NCBI RefSeq assembly: GCF_003449035.1
Contig: NZ_QRGB01000001.1
Span: 62,001 to 126,000 of the forward strand
Length of the DNA: 64,000 nucleotides
DNA from: Pedobacter indicus
GTDB taxonomy: Bacteria; Bacteroidota; Bacteroidia; Sphingobacteriales; Sphingobacteriaceae
Direction of reading: 5' to 3'
The position numbers and the translations under genes are program-made. The notes under the pieces are model-generated. The model did no database searches. It was not told the origin of the DNA and worked only from the letters and a program-made list of their open reading frames with translations. Position 1 is the first letter of the stretch. Every line of letters starts with the position of its first letter. This document shows positions 1-9,124 of the stretch, piece by piece.

Positions 1-2
1 GG

Positions 3-866
3 GATCGTGTACCTTTTGATTACTTGACACCGCTATTCCCTACCGAACGGTTTAAACTATATAACGGCGCCAATAATTATTCAACCCGGATTATCGACCT
101 GTTCACCCCTATCGGTAAAGGTCAACGCGGACTGATCGTCGCTCAACCAAAAACGGGTAAAACAATGCTTTTAAAGGATGTTGCGAATGCAATCGCTAAG
201 AATCATCCAGAAGCATACCTAATTATCCTCCTGATCGATGAGCGACCGGAAGAAGTAACCGATATGGCAAGAAGTGTTCGTGCCGAAGTTGTAGCTTCAA
301 CGTTTGATGAACCAGCTGAACGTCACGTTAAAATTGCAAACATCGTACTCGAAAAGGCAAAAAGAATGGTGGAATGCGGACACGATGTCGTTATCTTATT
401 AGATTCGATCACAAGATTGGCACGTGCATATAATACGGTAGCTCCGGCATCCGGAAAAATTCTTTCCGGTGGTGTTGACGCAAATGCCTTGCACAAACCA
501 AAACGCTTTTTCGGTGCGGCGCGTAACATCGAACACGGTGGCTCTCTAACCATTCTTGCCACAGCGCTGATTGATACCGGCTCAAAAATGGATGAAGTGA
601 TCTTTGAAGAATTTAAAGGTACCGGGAACATGGAATTACAATTAGACAGAAAGCTGTCGAATAAACGTGTATTCCCAGCGATCGACTTAACCGCTTCAAG
701 CACAAGAAGGGACGACCTTCTTCACGATAAAGAAACAATCCAACGAATTTGGGTATTAAGAAATCATCTGGCTGATATGAATTCGAATGAATCCATGGAA
801 TTCCTCTTGCAACAGTTGAGAGGGACACGCGATAATGACGAGTTTCTTATCAGCATGAACCGTTAA
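3..866 (+). CDS. rho: Transcription termination factor Rho, C-terminal part (5' end cut by window)
   Basis: RNA-dependent ATPase that terminates transcription as a hexameric ring. The frame is open from base 3 with no start codon, so the N-terminal RNA-binding domain lies outside the window. What is present is the whole motor domain: Walker A (AQPKTGKTM), Walker B ([16 protein letters not shown]), the Q-loop region ([20 protein letters not shown]) and the conserved tail ([20 protein letters not shown]). It ends 13 bases before pssA on the same strand, so the two may be co-transcribed. No oddities are seen in the visible part. Identification is very secure. Confidence 0.97.
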   Translation, partial: DRVPFDYLTPLFPTERFKLYNGANNYSTRIIDLFTPIGKGQRGLIVAQPKTGKTMLLKDVANAIAKNHPEAYLIILLIDERPEEVTDMARSVRAEVVASTFDEPAERHVKIANIVLEKAKRMVECGHDVVILLDSITRLARAYNTVAPASGKILSGGVDANALHKPKRFFGAARNIEHGGSLTILATALIDTGSKMDEVIFEEFKGTGNMELQLDRKLSNKRVFPAIDLTASSTRRDDLLHDKETIQRIWVLRNHLADMNSNESMEFLLQQLRGTRDNDEFLISMNR

Positions 867-879
867 AATTTAGAATAAA

Positions 880-1575
880 ATGCTGCTTTCTCTTCCGAAT
901 GTCATTACTTGTCTAAATCTTTTTAGCGGGTGCGTCGGGATAGTCTTTGCATTTAATGGAGATTTGAAGAGCGCCGGTTATGCTATTTTATTAGCCGCGT
1001 TCTTTGACTTTTTCGATGGTCTGGCAGCGCGCGCTCTGAAAATCAATTCTGCTTTAGGAAAAGAGCTCGACTCCCTGGCCGACGTAGTCAGCTTCGGGTT
1101 CTTACCTTCCGTAATTATTTTTCAGCTTATTGGAACTTCCACCGGATCAGAGCAACAAGCTTCTTGGCTTCCATACACAGCATTCATCTTAACCATATTT
1201 TCTGCGTTACGTTTAGCCAAATTCAATATCGACACACGCCAAAGTGATAGTTTTATCGGCCTCCCCGTTCCTTCGTCAGCACTTGTTGTCTTATCAATCC
1301 CCTACCTGATCGAGCAACCCGGTTTTATTGGGGATATTTTCCAGTCTACTGCTGGCCTTTTGGTTCTCATAGGGGTTTTAAGCCTCTTAATGATTTCAGA
1401 ATTGCCATTGATTGCACTGAAATTTAAAAGCCTGGATATACAAAAGAATGCTTATCAATATACGCTCATTATCCTTTCCATCATTTTCTTCGCTTTATTC
1501 AAATTTGCTGCTATCGGTCTCATTATCGTAACCTACATCCTACTATCTGTATTGAAACTGAGCACAAAACGTTAA
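880..1575 (+). CDS. pssA: CDP-diacylglycerol--serine O-phosphatidyltransferase
   Basis: Membrane enzyme that transfers phosphatidyl from CDP-diacylglycerol to serine, the route to phosphatidylserine and then phosphatidylethanolamine. The 231-residue protein has the CDP-alcohol phosphotransferase signature: FFDGLAAR, then ALG, then KELDSLAD with the two catalytic Asp. Several hydrophobic helices follow, which is normal for the family. The ATG lies 13 bases after rho. Its stop codon overlaps that of the convergent folK by four bases (TTAA). Confidence 0.93.
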   Translation: MLLSLPNVITCLNLFSGCVGIVFAFNGDLKSAGYAILLAAFFDFFDGLAARALKINSALGKELDSLADVVSFGFLPSVIIFQLIGTSTGSEQQASWLPYTAFILTIFSALRLAKFNIDTRQSDSFIGLPVPSSALVVLSIPYLIEQPGFIGDIFQSTAGLLVLIGVLSLLMISELPLIALKFKSLDIQKNAYQYTLIILSIIFFALFKFAAIGLIIVTYILLSVLKLSTKR

Positions 1576-2069
1576 TCCCCTTCGACATCATCAAGTCGCT
1601 TTACCTCCAATGGGTCCTCCAATTCCAGTAGCAATTGCCCTACTGTTTTTCTTAGAACCGGATGCATGAGCTCCTTTGTCAACTCAGTGAGCGGCAACAA
1701 CGTAAACTTGCGCCTATGCAATAAAGGATGCGGTATCGTCAGGGATTCCTCTTCGATTATCTGTTCATTGTAAAACAGGATATCGATATCAATCACACGT
1801 GATTCCCACTTTTTCGTCCGCGTCCTCCCCAATCGGTTTTCAATCCCCTGAGTTGACGCCAAGAGTTCACGTGGTTTCAACGCAGTCTCAACCATGAGAA
1901 CCTGATTGAAATAAGAAGGCTGGTCGTCTACACCCCAGGCCTCTGTCTCATATACAGAAGAGCATTTGACAACAACACCTATATGCTGTTCAATTTCACG
2001 TATCGCGTGGGACAGCTGCCTACGCCGATCACCCAAGTTAGCGCCCAATAACAGATAAACGACATTCAT
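1572..2069 (-). CDS. folK: 2-amino-4-hydroxy-6-hydroxymethyldihydropteridine pyrophosphokinase
   Basis: Folate-pathway kinase that moves pyrophosphate from ATP to hydroxymethyl-dihydropterin. The 165-residue length is typical. Visible hallmarks are the N-terminal LLLGANLGDR, the Y-E-T-E-A-W-G strand, and the pterin/ATP site WESRVIDIDILFY followed by IPHPLLHRR. It is convergent with pssA, sharing the four bases TTAA as overlapping stop codons. It diverges from sppA across a roughly 290-bp intergenic region. No fusion to FolB or FolP is present. Confidence 0.95.
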   Translation of the reverse strand: MNVVYLLLGANLGDRRRQLSHAIREIEQHIGVVVKCSSVYETEAWGVDDQPSYFNQVLMVETALKPRELLASTQGIENRLGRTRTKKWESRVIDIDILFYNEQIIEEESLTIPHPLLHRRKFTLLPLTELTKELMHPVLRKTVGQLLLELEDPLEVKRLDDVEGD

Positions 2070-2326
2070 ACGGCAAAACTATTAAATTTTACTTCTAGAA
2101 TTGTTTTAAACTTGTTTAACACGCGGATAAAATTCAGATGTACCGAATACATACCACCTCCACTTTTTTACAACAAAAATGCGGATGAAATGCGGATGGA
2201 TTCCATTGTCATTCCATTATGGATCTAAACAATTCTCATACATGGTCGTAAGATATCAGCTAACAGTTATCACAACCGTTAAATTTAAAAAAGTGTAACA
2301 TAATGTCGGGGGAAACATCTAATGCT

Positions 2327-2334
2327 TAAATTTG
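2327..2334 (+). promoter_or_regulatory. Candidate -7 element (TAAATTTG) of the sppA promoter
   Basis: The sequence TAAATTTG matches the Bacteroidota -7 consensus TAnnTTTG. Transcription would start near 2340, upstream of the ATG at 2364 but downstream of an in-frame ATG at 2322. This is one reason for choosing the later start. A clear -33 TTG is not seen. Confidence 0.5.
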
Positions 2335-2363
2335 CATTTGAACGAATTAAGAAAGAGAACCGA

Positions 2364-4127
2364 ATGAAATCATTTTTTAAATCAGTATTGGCCACGCTGG
2401 TCGGCATTATCATAGCCTTCTTTTTGATCATCATTATCACTTTTGGCATCATGGGTGCCTGGGTCAGTAGCGTGTCTGACAAGACAGTTGAGATATCCGA
2501 TAATACGGTACTTCATATCTCCTTGAATTATCCAATCGAGGAAAGAACAAATAAGAACAATTTCCAAGCTTATAGGTTCGCTGATATGTTCTCGGAAAAT
2601 ATCGGGTTGAATGATATTTTGACGCGAATAAAGTATGCTAAAACCGATGACAAAATAAAAGGCATCTACCTAGATATGAGCATGATGGGTGCCAGCTTCG
2701 CGACACTCCAAGAAATCAGGGATGCACTGATTGATTTTAAATCCTCCGGGAAGTTTATCCTCTCTTATAGTGAATATTATTCGCAGGGAACCTATTATCT
2801 GGCGTCAACGGCTGATAACGTTTATCTAAATCCTGAAGGAATTATAGACTTCAGCGGCTTGTCTAGCCAGTCCGTTTTCTTTAAGCATACTCTTGAAAAG
2901 CTCGGTATTGAAGCTCAGGTTATAAAAGTGGGAACCTATAAAAGTGCAGTGGAACCTTTTATACTCGACAAAATGAGTCCGGCGAACAGAGAACAGGTAA
3001 CTTCTTTCTTAGGTTCTATCTATACGAATTACCTGGATGAGATAGCAGCAAGTCGTGATATTTCAGCAGATTCACTTTTTCAAATTGCAAATGAGTTAAA
3101 AATTGAAACCGCTGACGATGCGGTTACTTACGGCTTGGTTGATGCTACAAAATACAAAGACGAAGTGCTTGCTGAACTGAAATCATTACTGAACCTTGAG
3201 GAAAAAGACAAAATAAAATCTGTAAGCATTGAAAAGTACGTTGTAAAAGACCCAAGCCAATCGGGTACCAGCAGAGATCGGATTGCTGTGGTTTACGCAG
3301 TAGGCGATATTGTTTCAGGTGAAGGTAGCGACAAGCAGATCGGTTCAGAAAAGATATCAAGAGCTATCCGGACGGCCCGTGAAGACGACAAAGTAAAAGC
3401 AGTCGTTTTGCGCGTTAATTCGCCAGGAGGAAGTGCGCTGGCCTCTGACGTAATATGGCGTGAAGTGGAACTTACGAAGGCGACTAAACCGATTATCGTG
3501 TCTATGGGGGATTTGGCTGCTTCAGGTGGCTATTATATCTCTACCGCTGCCGATTCGATTTTTGCACAACCCAATACCATCACCGGATCTATCGGAGTAT
3601 TCGGTATTATTCCAAACATGCAGGGCTTCTTTAATGACAAACTGGGTGTTACGTTCGATGTGGTAAAGACCGGCGAATTCTCTGATCTGGGATCGATCAA
3701 TAGACCATTAACAGCACAAGAAGAAGCAATCATCCAGCGAAGTGTAAATCAAATTTACGATACTTTCACCCAAAAGGTAGCTGACGGCCGGAACAAGAAA
3801 CAAAGCTACATCGACAGTATCGGACAAGGCAGGGTGTGGTCGGGGTCACAAGCGCTTGAATTAGGTCTGGTTGACAAGCTTGGTGGAATTGATGATGCAA
3901 TCGTAGCTGCTGCAAGCAAAGCGGAACTCGATGAATACAAGATCGTGACCTATCCGGCTATTTCTGATCCGTTCGAATCCCTATTGGGTAATAGTAAGGA
4001 TAGGATTAGTCAGTGGTTTTTAAAGCAAGAGCTAGGTTCTGCATATCCGGTATATCAACAAGCCAAGGGAACATTAGAACAAACCGGGATACAAGCCCGA
4101 TTGCCTTATACGATTACGATAAAATAA
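2364..4127 (+). CDS. sppA: Signal peptide peptidase SppA, 67K type
   Basis: Membrane-anchored serine protease that degrades cleaved signal peptides. The protein starts MKSFFKS and has one N-terminal membrane helix, then two tandem crotonase-like protease domains, the double-domain architecture of 67K SppA. The catalytic Lys should be the K in GTYKSAVEPF of the first domain. The Ser should be in DLAASGGYYIST of the second. An in-frame ATG 42 bases upstream would place residues before the usual start and overlaps the likely -7 promoter element. The ATG used here follows the purine-rich AAGAAAGAGAA. The gene runs into the PolX gene after 7 bases, so they are probably one transcript. Confidence 0.93.
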   Translation: MKSFFKSVLATLVGIIIAFFLIIIITFGIMGAWVSSVSDKTVEISDNTVLHISLNYPIEERTNKNNFQAYRFADMFSENIGLNDILTRIKYAKTDDKIKGIYLDMSMMGASFATLQEIRDALIDFKSSGKFILSYSEYYSQGTYYLASTADNVYLNPEGIIDFSGLSSQSVFFKHTLEKLGIEAQVIKVGTYKSAVEPFILDKMSPANREQVTSFLGSIYTNYLDEIAASRDISADSLFQIANELKIETADDAVTYGLVDATKYKDEVLAELKSLLNLEEKDKIKSVSIEKYVVKDPSQSGTSRDRIAVVYAVGDIVSGEGSDKQIGSEKISRAIRTAREDDKVKAVVLRVNSPGGSALASDVIWREVELTKATKPIIVSMGDLAASGGYYISTAADSIFAQPNTITGSIGVFGIIPNMQGFFNDKLGVTFDVVKTGEFSDLGSINRPLTAQEEAIIQRSVNQIYDTFTQKVADGRNKKQSYIDSIGQGRVWSGSQALELGLVDKLGGIDDAIVAAASKAELDEYKIVTYPAISDPFESLLGNSKDRISQWFLKQELGSAYPVYQQAKGTLEQTGIQARLPYTITIK

Positions 4128-4134
4128 CGAGACC

Positions 4135-5823
4135 ATGAATAATAAGGCGGTTACGCGTGAATTCAAACTATTAGCTAAGCTATTGGAGTTTCATGGCGAA
4201 AACTCTTTTAAGGTTAAAGCGATAAGCAATGCAGCTTCAACGATAGCAAAACTACCCTTTGCTGTTGCCTCAAAAAGCACACAAGAACTGAGTGAAATAC
4301 CTGGAATTGGGAAAAGCACAGCCAACAAGATCACCGAAATTCTCGAAAAAGGCCACATGAGCGAACTGAACGACCTGATTCAGCAAACGCCTCCCGGAAT
4401 AGTCCCCCTATTGAAGATCAAAGGGATCAGTCCGAAGAAAATGTCGGTTATTTGGAACGACCTCGGTATCGATAATGAAGCCGAGCTATGGTATGCTTGT
4501 AAGGAAGATAAAATATCGAAGCTCAAGGGTTTCGGTGCCAAAACGCAGGCTAAACTACAAAACGTTCTGGAATATGCGATGGAAAACCAAGGTAAATTTC
4601 GGTTTGCCGATGCGGAAAAAACTGCCGACAAAATACTAGAAAAGCTTCGTAACCAACTCGATACAGATACAAAATTTGCCTTAACTAGTGACATGCGCCG
4701 GCTGATGGAGCTTGTCAGCAGTATCGATATTTTGGTCGCGCTGCCAGCAGATCCCTTATACGCTGTCCTTCAGAATATCGATGAACTGGAAGGGATCGAA
4801 CAAAAAGACCAACATATATCCTGTCAGCACCGTTCCGGGATTGACGTTATTTTTCACTATTGCGACCCTACATCATTTTCAGCTCGTTTAATCGAAACAA
4901 CGGGTTCGCAGTCGCATGTTAACCTTCTCAAAGATCAATTGCCAGAAACAGCAATCCCTGCCTTAGAATCAGAGGAAGGTATCTATAAGCAAGCAAAGAT
5001 GAGTTTTATCGCTCCAGAAATGCGCGAAGGAAACTTAGAGATAGAGCTCGCTTTAACGGATGCGCTCCCAGATCTGGTAAAATTTTCAGACATCAAAGGC
5101 GCACTGCACAATCACAGTCTTTGGAGTGATGGTGTATTTTCGGTTGAGGAGATGGCTCTCTTTTGCCGTGACCAGTTGAATCTGGAATACTTTGGAATAT
5201 CGGATCACTCGAAAACTGCCGTTTACGCAAGTGGGTTAACGATCGACCAGGTGAAGGGACAATGGGAAGAGATCGATGCCCTGAACAAGAAGCTGGCACC
5301 CTTTCACGTTTTCAAGGGAATTGAATCAGACATCTTATCGAACGGCTCGTTGGATTACCCGGACGAGATCTTAGCTGGCTTCGATTTTGTAGTCGCGTCC
5401 ATTCATTCCCAGCTTTCTATGGACGAAAAGAAGGCTACTGCCCGATTGATCAAAGCGATCGAAAACCCCTATACCACCTTTCTTGGTCACCCTACCGGCC
5501 GGCAGCTACTGGTTAGACGGGGGTATCCGATTGACCACAAGAAAGTAATTGATGCATGTGCCGCCAATCAGGTGATTATTGAAATCAACGCAAATCCTTT
5601 GCGTCTTGATATCGATTGGCGGTGGTTGTCATATTGCCTGGAAAAAGGTGTCATGCTGTCCATCAACCCCGATGCGCATCATACAGAAGAACTGGAATAT
5701 ATGAAATACGGCATCCACATGGCTCGAAAGGGAGGTTTGCAAGCAGAACACTGTTTTAACTGCCTCGATACAAAAGCCGTCGCAGATTATTTCGCTGCTC
5801 GAAAAGCGAATATTAATCCGTAA
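4135..5823 (+). CDS. PolX-type protein: helix-hairpin-helix, polymerase-X-like and PHP phosphoesterase domains
   Basis: Bacterial family X DNA polymerases combine an N-terminal polymerase beta-like domain with a C-terminal PHP metal-dependent exonuclease and act in DNA repair. Helix-hairpin-helix segments are visible (EIPGIGKSTANK, residues 54-65; KIKGISPKK; KLKGFGAKT). The PHP domain has its metal ligands in HNHSLWSDG (from residue 325), GISDHSKT, ASIHSQ, LGHPTGR and INPDAHH. The polymerase active site looks degenerate: the GSYRRG motif reads SDMRRL, and the first Asp of the D-I-D pair is Ser196 (SSIDIL). The exonuclease should work, while polymerase activity is doubtful. It lies 7 bases after sppA. 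Confidence 0.88.
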   Translation: MNNKAVTREFKLLAKLLEFHGENSFKVKAISNAASTIAKLPFAVASKSTQELSEIPGIGKSTANKITEILEKGHMSELNDLIQQTPPGIVPLLKIKGISPKKMSVIWNDLGIDNEAELWYACKEDKISKLKGFGAKTQAKLQNVLEYAMENQGKFRFADAEKTADKILEKLRNQLDTDTKFALTSDMRRLMELVSSIDILVALPADPLYAVLQNIDELEGIEQKDQHISCQHRSGIDVIFHYCDPTSFSARLIETTGSQSHVNLLKDQLPETAIPALESEEGIYKQAKMSFIAPEMREGNLEIELALTDALPDLVKFSDIKGALHNHSLWSDGVFSVEEMALFCRDQLNLEYFGISDHSKTAVYASGLTIDQVKGQWEEIDALNKKLAPFHVFKGIESDILSNGSLDYPDEILAGFDFVVASIHSQLSMDEKKATARLIKAIENPYTTFLGHPTGRQLLVRRGYPIDHKKVIDACAANQVIIEINANPLRLDIDWRWLSYCLEKGVMLSINPDAHHTEELEYMKYGIHMARKGGLQAEHCFNCLDTKAVADYFAARKANINP

Positions 5824-5831
5824 ATTTGGGC

Positions 5832-6434
5832 ATGATCAGTGACTCAGCAAATCTTATTTTCGAAGCAGCCATCAAGGATTACCATGTTCATGATGAAATA
5901 GACTTCCCTATCCAGAACCCCTATCCGCCAGAGCGAATAGAACACCTGTTGTATCTAAAATGCTGGATCGATACCGTTCAGTGGCATATGGAGGATGAGG
6001 TTCGTGACCCGAACATCGCTCCTGAGATGGCGCTGCAATGGAAGCGCAGGATCGATAAGTCAAACCAAGAGCGCACCGATACGGTCGAATACATTGACAG
6101 TTATTTTTTGAATAAATACGATAATATCATACCTAAACCAGATGCTACCATCAATACTGAAAGTCTGGCATGGGCAATCGACCGTCTATCTATTTTGGCT
6201 TTAAAGATCTATCATATGAAATTGGAAACCCTGCGTGAAGACGCTGACCAAGCTCATCTGGATGCTTGCAAAACCAAATTAGCGGTTTTAATGGAACAAC
6301 AAAAAGATCTTTCAACGAGTATCGACGAACTGCTCAATGACATTATTGAAGGGAAAAAGATTATGAAAGTGTACAAACAGATGAAAATGTACAATGACCC
6401 GAGTCTTAACCCTGTTCTGTATTCATCAAAATAA
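5832..6434 (+). CDS. DUF4254 domain-containing protein
   Basis: A 200-residue protein of the DUF4254 family, a Bacteroidota family of unknown function. Recognised from the conserved start (SANLIFEAAIKDYHVHD), the PIQNPYPPERIEHLLYLKCW block, the TVQWHMEDEVRDP block and RIDKSNQERTD. It is helical, charged and without signal peptide or membrane helix, so cytoplasmic. The ATG at 5832 gives the family's usual MISD start; a TTG six bases earlier is possible. It sits 8 bases after the PolX gene and 6 bases before a family-9 glycosyltransferase. That neighbour suggests a role in surface-glycan assembly, but this is inference. Confidence 0.85.
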   Translation: MISDSANLIFEAAIKDYHVHDEIDFPIQNPYPPERIEHLLYLKCWIDTVQWHMEDEVRDPNIAPEMALQWKRRIDKSNQERTDTVEYIDSYFLNKYDNIIPKPDATINTESLAWAIDRLSILALKIYHMKLETLREDADQAHLDACKTKLAVLMEQQKDLSTSIDELLNDIIEGKKIMKVYKQMKMYNDPSLNPVLYSSK

Positions 6435-6440
6435 GAGCGT

Positions 6441-7502
6441 ATGAACGCTGACAAGAACCTGCTCGTTTTCCGGTTCTCAGCCATTGGGGACGTAGCCATG
6501 AGCGCATCTATTATACGGGAATTCTGCGAGCAGAACCCGGATGTTCAGATCATCATGGTGAGCAGAAGTTTCTTCAAACCCTTCTTTGCTCATATTCCTC
6601 AAGTCACCTTTCATACGCTACAATCAGACGGAAAACACCAAGGTATACCCGGCCTCTACTCTTTATATAAGGAACTCAGGCAGTACAAACCTATTGCTAT
6701 CGCAGACCTGCACAACAACCTTCGAAGTAATATCCTTTCTTTCTTTTTTAAAACTTTTAGTCAGGTAAAAAGCATCCGTATTGATAAAGGACGAACGGAA
6801 AAAAAACAGCTGACCCAAAAGGAAAACAAGCTGTTCAAAAGGCTGCGGCCGACAACAGAACGCTATGCAGATGTGTTCAGAAAACTGGGTTTCCCTTTCA
6901 TGCTGGATCATCGCCTACCAATTGCAGGCACTTCCGCTAACGAACCTCTAAAGCAGTATTTAGATCATCATGAAGCTATCATTGGCATTTCACCCTTTGC
7001 AAAACATCGTGAGAAGGTCTACCCACGCGAAAAGATGGAGGAAGTTGTGAGTGCACTCGATAAGCAAGGCTACCGTCTCCTGGTTTTCGGAGGTGGTGCC
7101 GAAGAAAAAGCAATCGCCGATTCATGGGAAGAGAAATTTAAAAACACAGTCAGTTTAATTGGCAAAGTTCAGTTAGAGGAAGAATTGCAATTGATCGCCG
7201 GACTTGATTTGATGCTTAGCATGGACTCTTCTGGAATGCATATGGCTTCCTTAATGGGTACACCATGCGTTTCTATTTGGGGCGCTACTCACCCCTACGC
7301 CGGTTTCTTAGGCTATGGACAAAGCGAAAAAGATTGCATACAAATCGACCTTTATTGTAGGCCATGCTCTGTTTTTGGGAATAAAGTATGTTATCGGGGT
7401 GATTTTGCATGTATGAATGGAATCGATTCAGGCATGATAGTTGAACATATTATTGAAAAAATCAATAATGGGAAAACATCTTTTTCTGATTCGACACGCT
7501 GA
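6441..7502 (+). CDS. Glycosyltransferase family 9 (heptosyltransferase-like)
   Basis: A 353-residue GT-B enzyme of the ADP-heptose:LPS heptosyltransferase family, probably adding a core or surface sugar at the inner membrane. Family marks are LLVFRFSAIGDVAMSASI at the N-terminus, IADLHNNLRS in the middle, and the donor-site region MDSSGMHMASLMGTPCVSIWG followed by HPYAGFLGYGQ. A Cys-rich tail (LYCRPCSVFG, KVCYRGDFACM) is usual in family members of this phylum. The preceding DUF4254 gene is 6 bases away. The downstream phosphatase starts 35 bases inside this gene, so the three are translated from one message. The exact sugar cannot be told. Confidence 0.9.
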   Translation: MNADKNLLVFRFSAIGDVAMSASIIREFCEQNPDVQIIMVSRSFFKPFFAHIPQVTFHTLQSDGKHQGIPGLYSLYKELRQYKPIAIADLHNNLRSNILSFFFKTFSQVKSIRIDKGRTEKKQLTQKENKLFKRLRPTTERYADVFRKLGFPFMLDHRLPIAGTSANEPLKQYLDHHEAIIGISPFAKHREKVYPREKMEEVVSALDKQGYRLLVFGGGAEEKAIADSWEEKFKNTVSLIGKVQLEEELQLIAGLDLMLSMDSSGMHMASLMGTPCVSIWGATHPYAGFLGYGQSEKDCIQIDLYCRPCSVFGNKVCYRGDFACMNGIDSGMIVEHIIEKINNGKTSFSDSTR

Positions 7503-7959
7503 GTCCAGTCACCCTTCCGGGGTGCGGGATTTCGATAGGCCACTAAATGAAGTGGGTTACGAAGAAGCAAACAAGATGAGCATGCAACTTCGTTATTATG
7601 ACATCCAGCCTGAACTTTTTATCAGTAGCCCGGCAAAACGTGCACTTAGTACAGCGATGATCTTCGCTGAAACCTTTCATGTACCGGCTACCCAAATTCA
7701 GCCGGAAAACATGATTTACGGAGCATCAACTGAAACCTTACTTACAATCGTCAATCATCTGCCAGACGAATACAACCACATTGCTTTATTTGGTCATAAC
7801 CCCGGGATTACGGAGTTTGCAGAATACCTTACAGACAATTACTTAGGTAATATTCCGACGGCGGGCATTGTTCACATCGCATTTAACGAAGACCACTGGG
7901 ATCACGTTAGTATTTCGAGCGGCACCCTGACTTGGAAGACGACTCCAAAATCGCATTAG
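7468..7959 (+). CDS. SixA-like histidine phosphatase
   Basis: Small (163-residue) histidine phosphatase-superfamily enzyme resembling the phosphohistidine phosphatase SixA. The catalytic RHAES lies at residues 9-13 and the second catalytic His is in ALFGHNPGITEFA. An Arg in SSPAKRALSTA completes the phosphate pocket. The ATG at 7468 gives the family start MGKHLFLIRHAE. An upstream TTG at 7441 would add nine unneeded residues. The start lies 35 bases inside the glycosyltransferase gene, a long overlap that suggests coupled translation. The substrate is unknown, and phosphohistidine or small phosphoesters are both possible. Confidence 0.85.
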   Translation: MGKHLFLIRHAESSHPSGVRDFDRPLNEVGYEEANKMSMQLRYYDIQPELFISSPAKRALSTAMIFAETFHVPATQIQPENMIYGASTETLLTIVNHLPDEYNHIALFGHNPGITEFAEYLTDNYLGNIPTAGIVHIAFNEDHWDHVSISSGTLTWKTTPKSH

Positions 7960-7978
7960 GCGAAATAAAAAACTCGGT

Positions 7979-9106
7979 TTATACACTACCTTGAATGGTC
8001 ACACGGTACATTTTACCCGGCGTTATAATGATTAAACCTTTCATTTCCAACTCCAAGAGAACGATAGGCAGTTTATTCGGTTGGACCTTGGATTGATTTA
8101 GGATACCGTCAATACTTATCATTCCCCCTTCCTTCACGATATTGTAAACAGTTTGTTCGACGTCACTCAATCGTATATGGGCTACTTTTTCTTCCTCTTT
8201 CTCCGCACGGTTCACTGGCTGCCAATCCATCAAGTAACCTAAGTCCTCTGCACTTGTTATCAAGTGAGCACGATGACTTTTTATCAAAAGATTGCACCCG
8301 GCAGAATATTCATTGCCAATGTTTCCAGGAAAAGCACATACATCGCGGTCATAACTATTGGCCAGTTCAGCTGTGATCAAAGCCCCACCACGTTTAGCAG
8401 CTTCAACTACTACTGTCACGTCGGCTAAACCCGCTACAATTCGGTTTCTTTGCGGAAAATGCTTCGGATCAGCTGGCGTATCTGAAGGAAACTCAGAAAG
8501 TAATCCTCCGTTATCCAACATTTTCACAGCAATATTACGGTGAACGGAAGGGTATATTGTATGCAGACCATGACCAAGAACACCGACAGTCGGGATCCGG
8601 TGATCAAGACTTGTTTTGTGAGCACAGACATCGATACCGTAAGCCAGACCACTGACAACCAACACGTTGTAATCGCTTAATTTTTCAATCAGCTCTTCAC
8701 AAAGCATCCGCCCATAAGGTGTGGCCTTCCTGCTTCCAACCACACTTACAATACGCGCTGAATCTAGATCTGCATTTCCGCGATAATAAAACACCATGGG
8801 TGCATCGGGGCATTCGCGTAAGCGCTTCGGATAAGACTTATCCGTATAAGAATAGATCTTAATTTGATGCTTTTCTACAAACAAGAGCTCTTTTTCCGCT
8901 CTCTTATAAGCTTCAGATTTACCAGCTATTATCTTAGCTGATAAGACTTTCCCCACACCACTTATTTGTTGAAGCTCATCGGCTGAAGCCTCAATAACCG
9001 CCTTAGGCGACCCAAAATAATCAATTAAATTCCGTTGTGTGATCGAACCAACACCGGCTATAAAATCGAGTGCCAGTGCATCAAGCTCAGAAGAATTAAC
9101 ATGCAT
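7979..9106 (-). CDS. dprA: DNA-processing protein DprA/Smf
   Basis: Single-strand DNA-binding, RecA-loading protein needed for natural transformation. The 375 residues show an N-terminal helix-hairpin-helix part (QISGVGKVLSAKI), the Rossmann-like core with VVGSRKATPYGRM and VSGLAYGIDVCAHK, then TVGVLGHGLHTIYPSVH and FPQRNRIVAGL. A C-terminal winged-helix domain follows (SVEQTVYNIVKEGGMISIDGI in meaning, around residues 315-370). It is last in a minus-strand operon behind a glycosyltransferase and rsmG, 18 bases after rsmG. The organism may therefore be able to take up DNA. Confidence 0.95.
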   Translation of the reverse strand: MHVNSSELDALALDFIAGVGSITQRNLIDYFGSPKAVIEASADELQQISGVGKVLSAKIIAGKSEAYKRAEKELLFVEKHQIKIYSYTDKSYPKRLRECPDAPMVFYYRGNADLDSARIVSVVGSRKATPYGRMLCEELIEKLSDYNVLVVSGLAYGIDVCAHKTSLDHRIPTVGVLGHGLHTIYPSVHRNIAVKMLDNGGLLSEFPSDTPADPKHFPQRNRIVAGLADVTVVVEAAKRGGALITAELANSYDRDVCAFPGNIGNEYSAGCNLLIKSHRAHLITSAEDLGYLMDWQPVNRAEKEEEKVAHIRLSDVEQTVYNIVKEGGMISIDGILNQSKVQPNKLPIVLLELEMKGLIIITPGKMYRVTIQGSV

Positions 9107-9124
9107 GATAACCGAGAAATAAAA

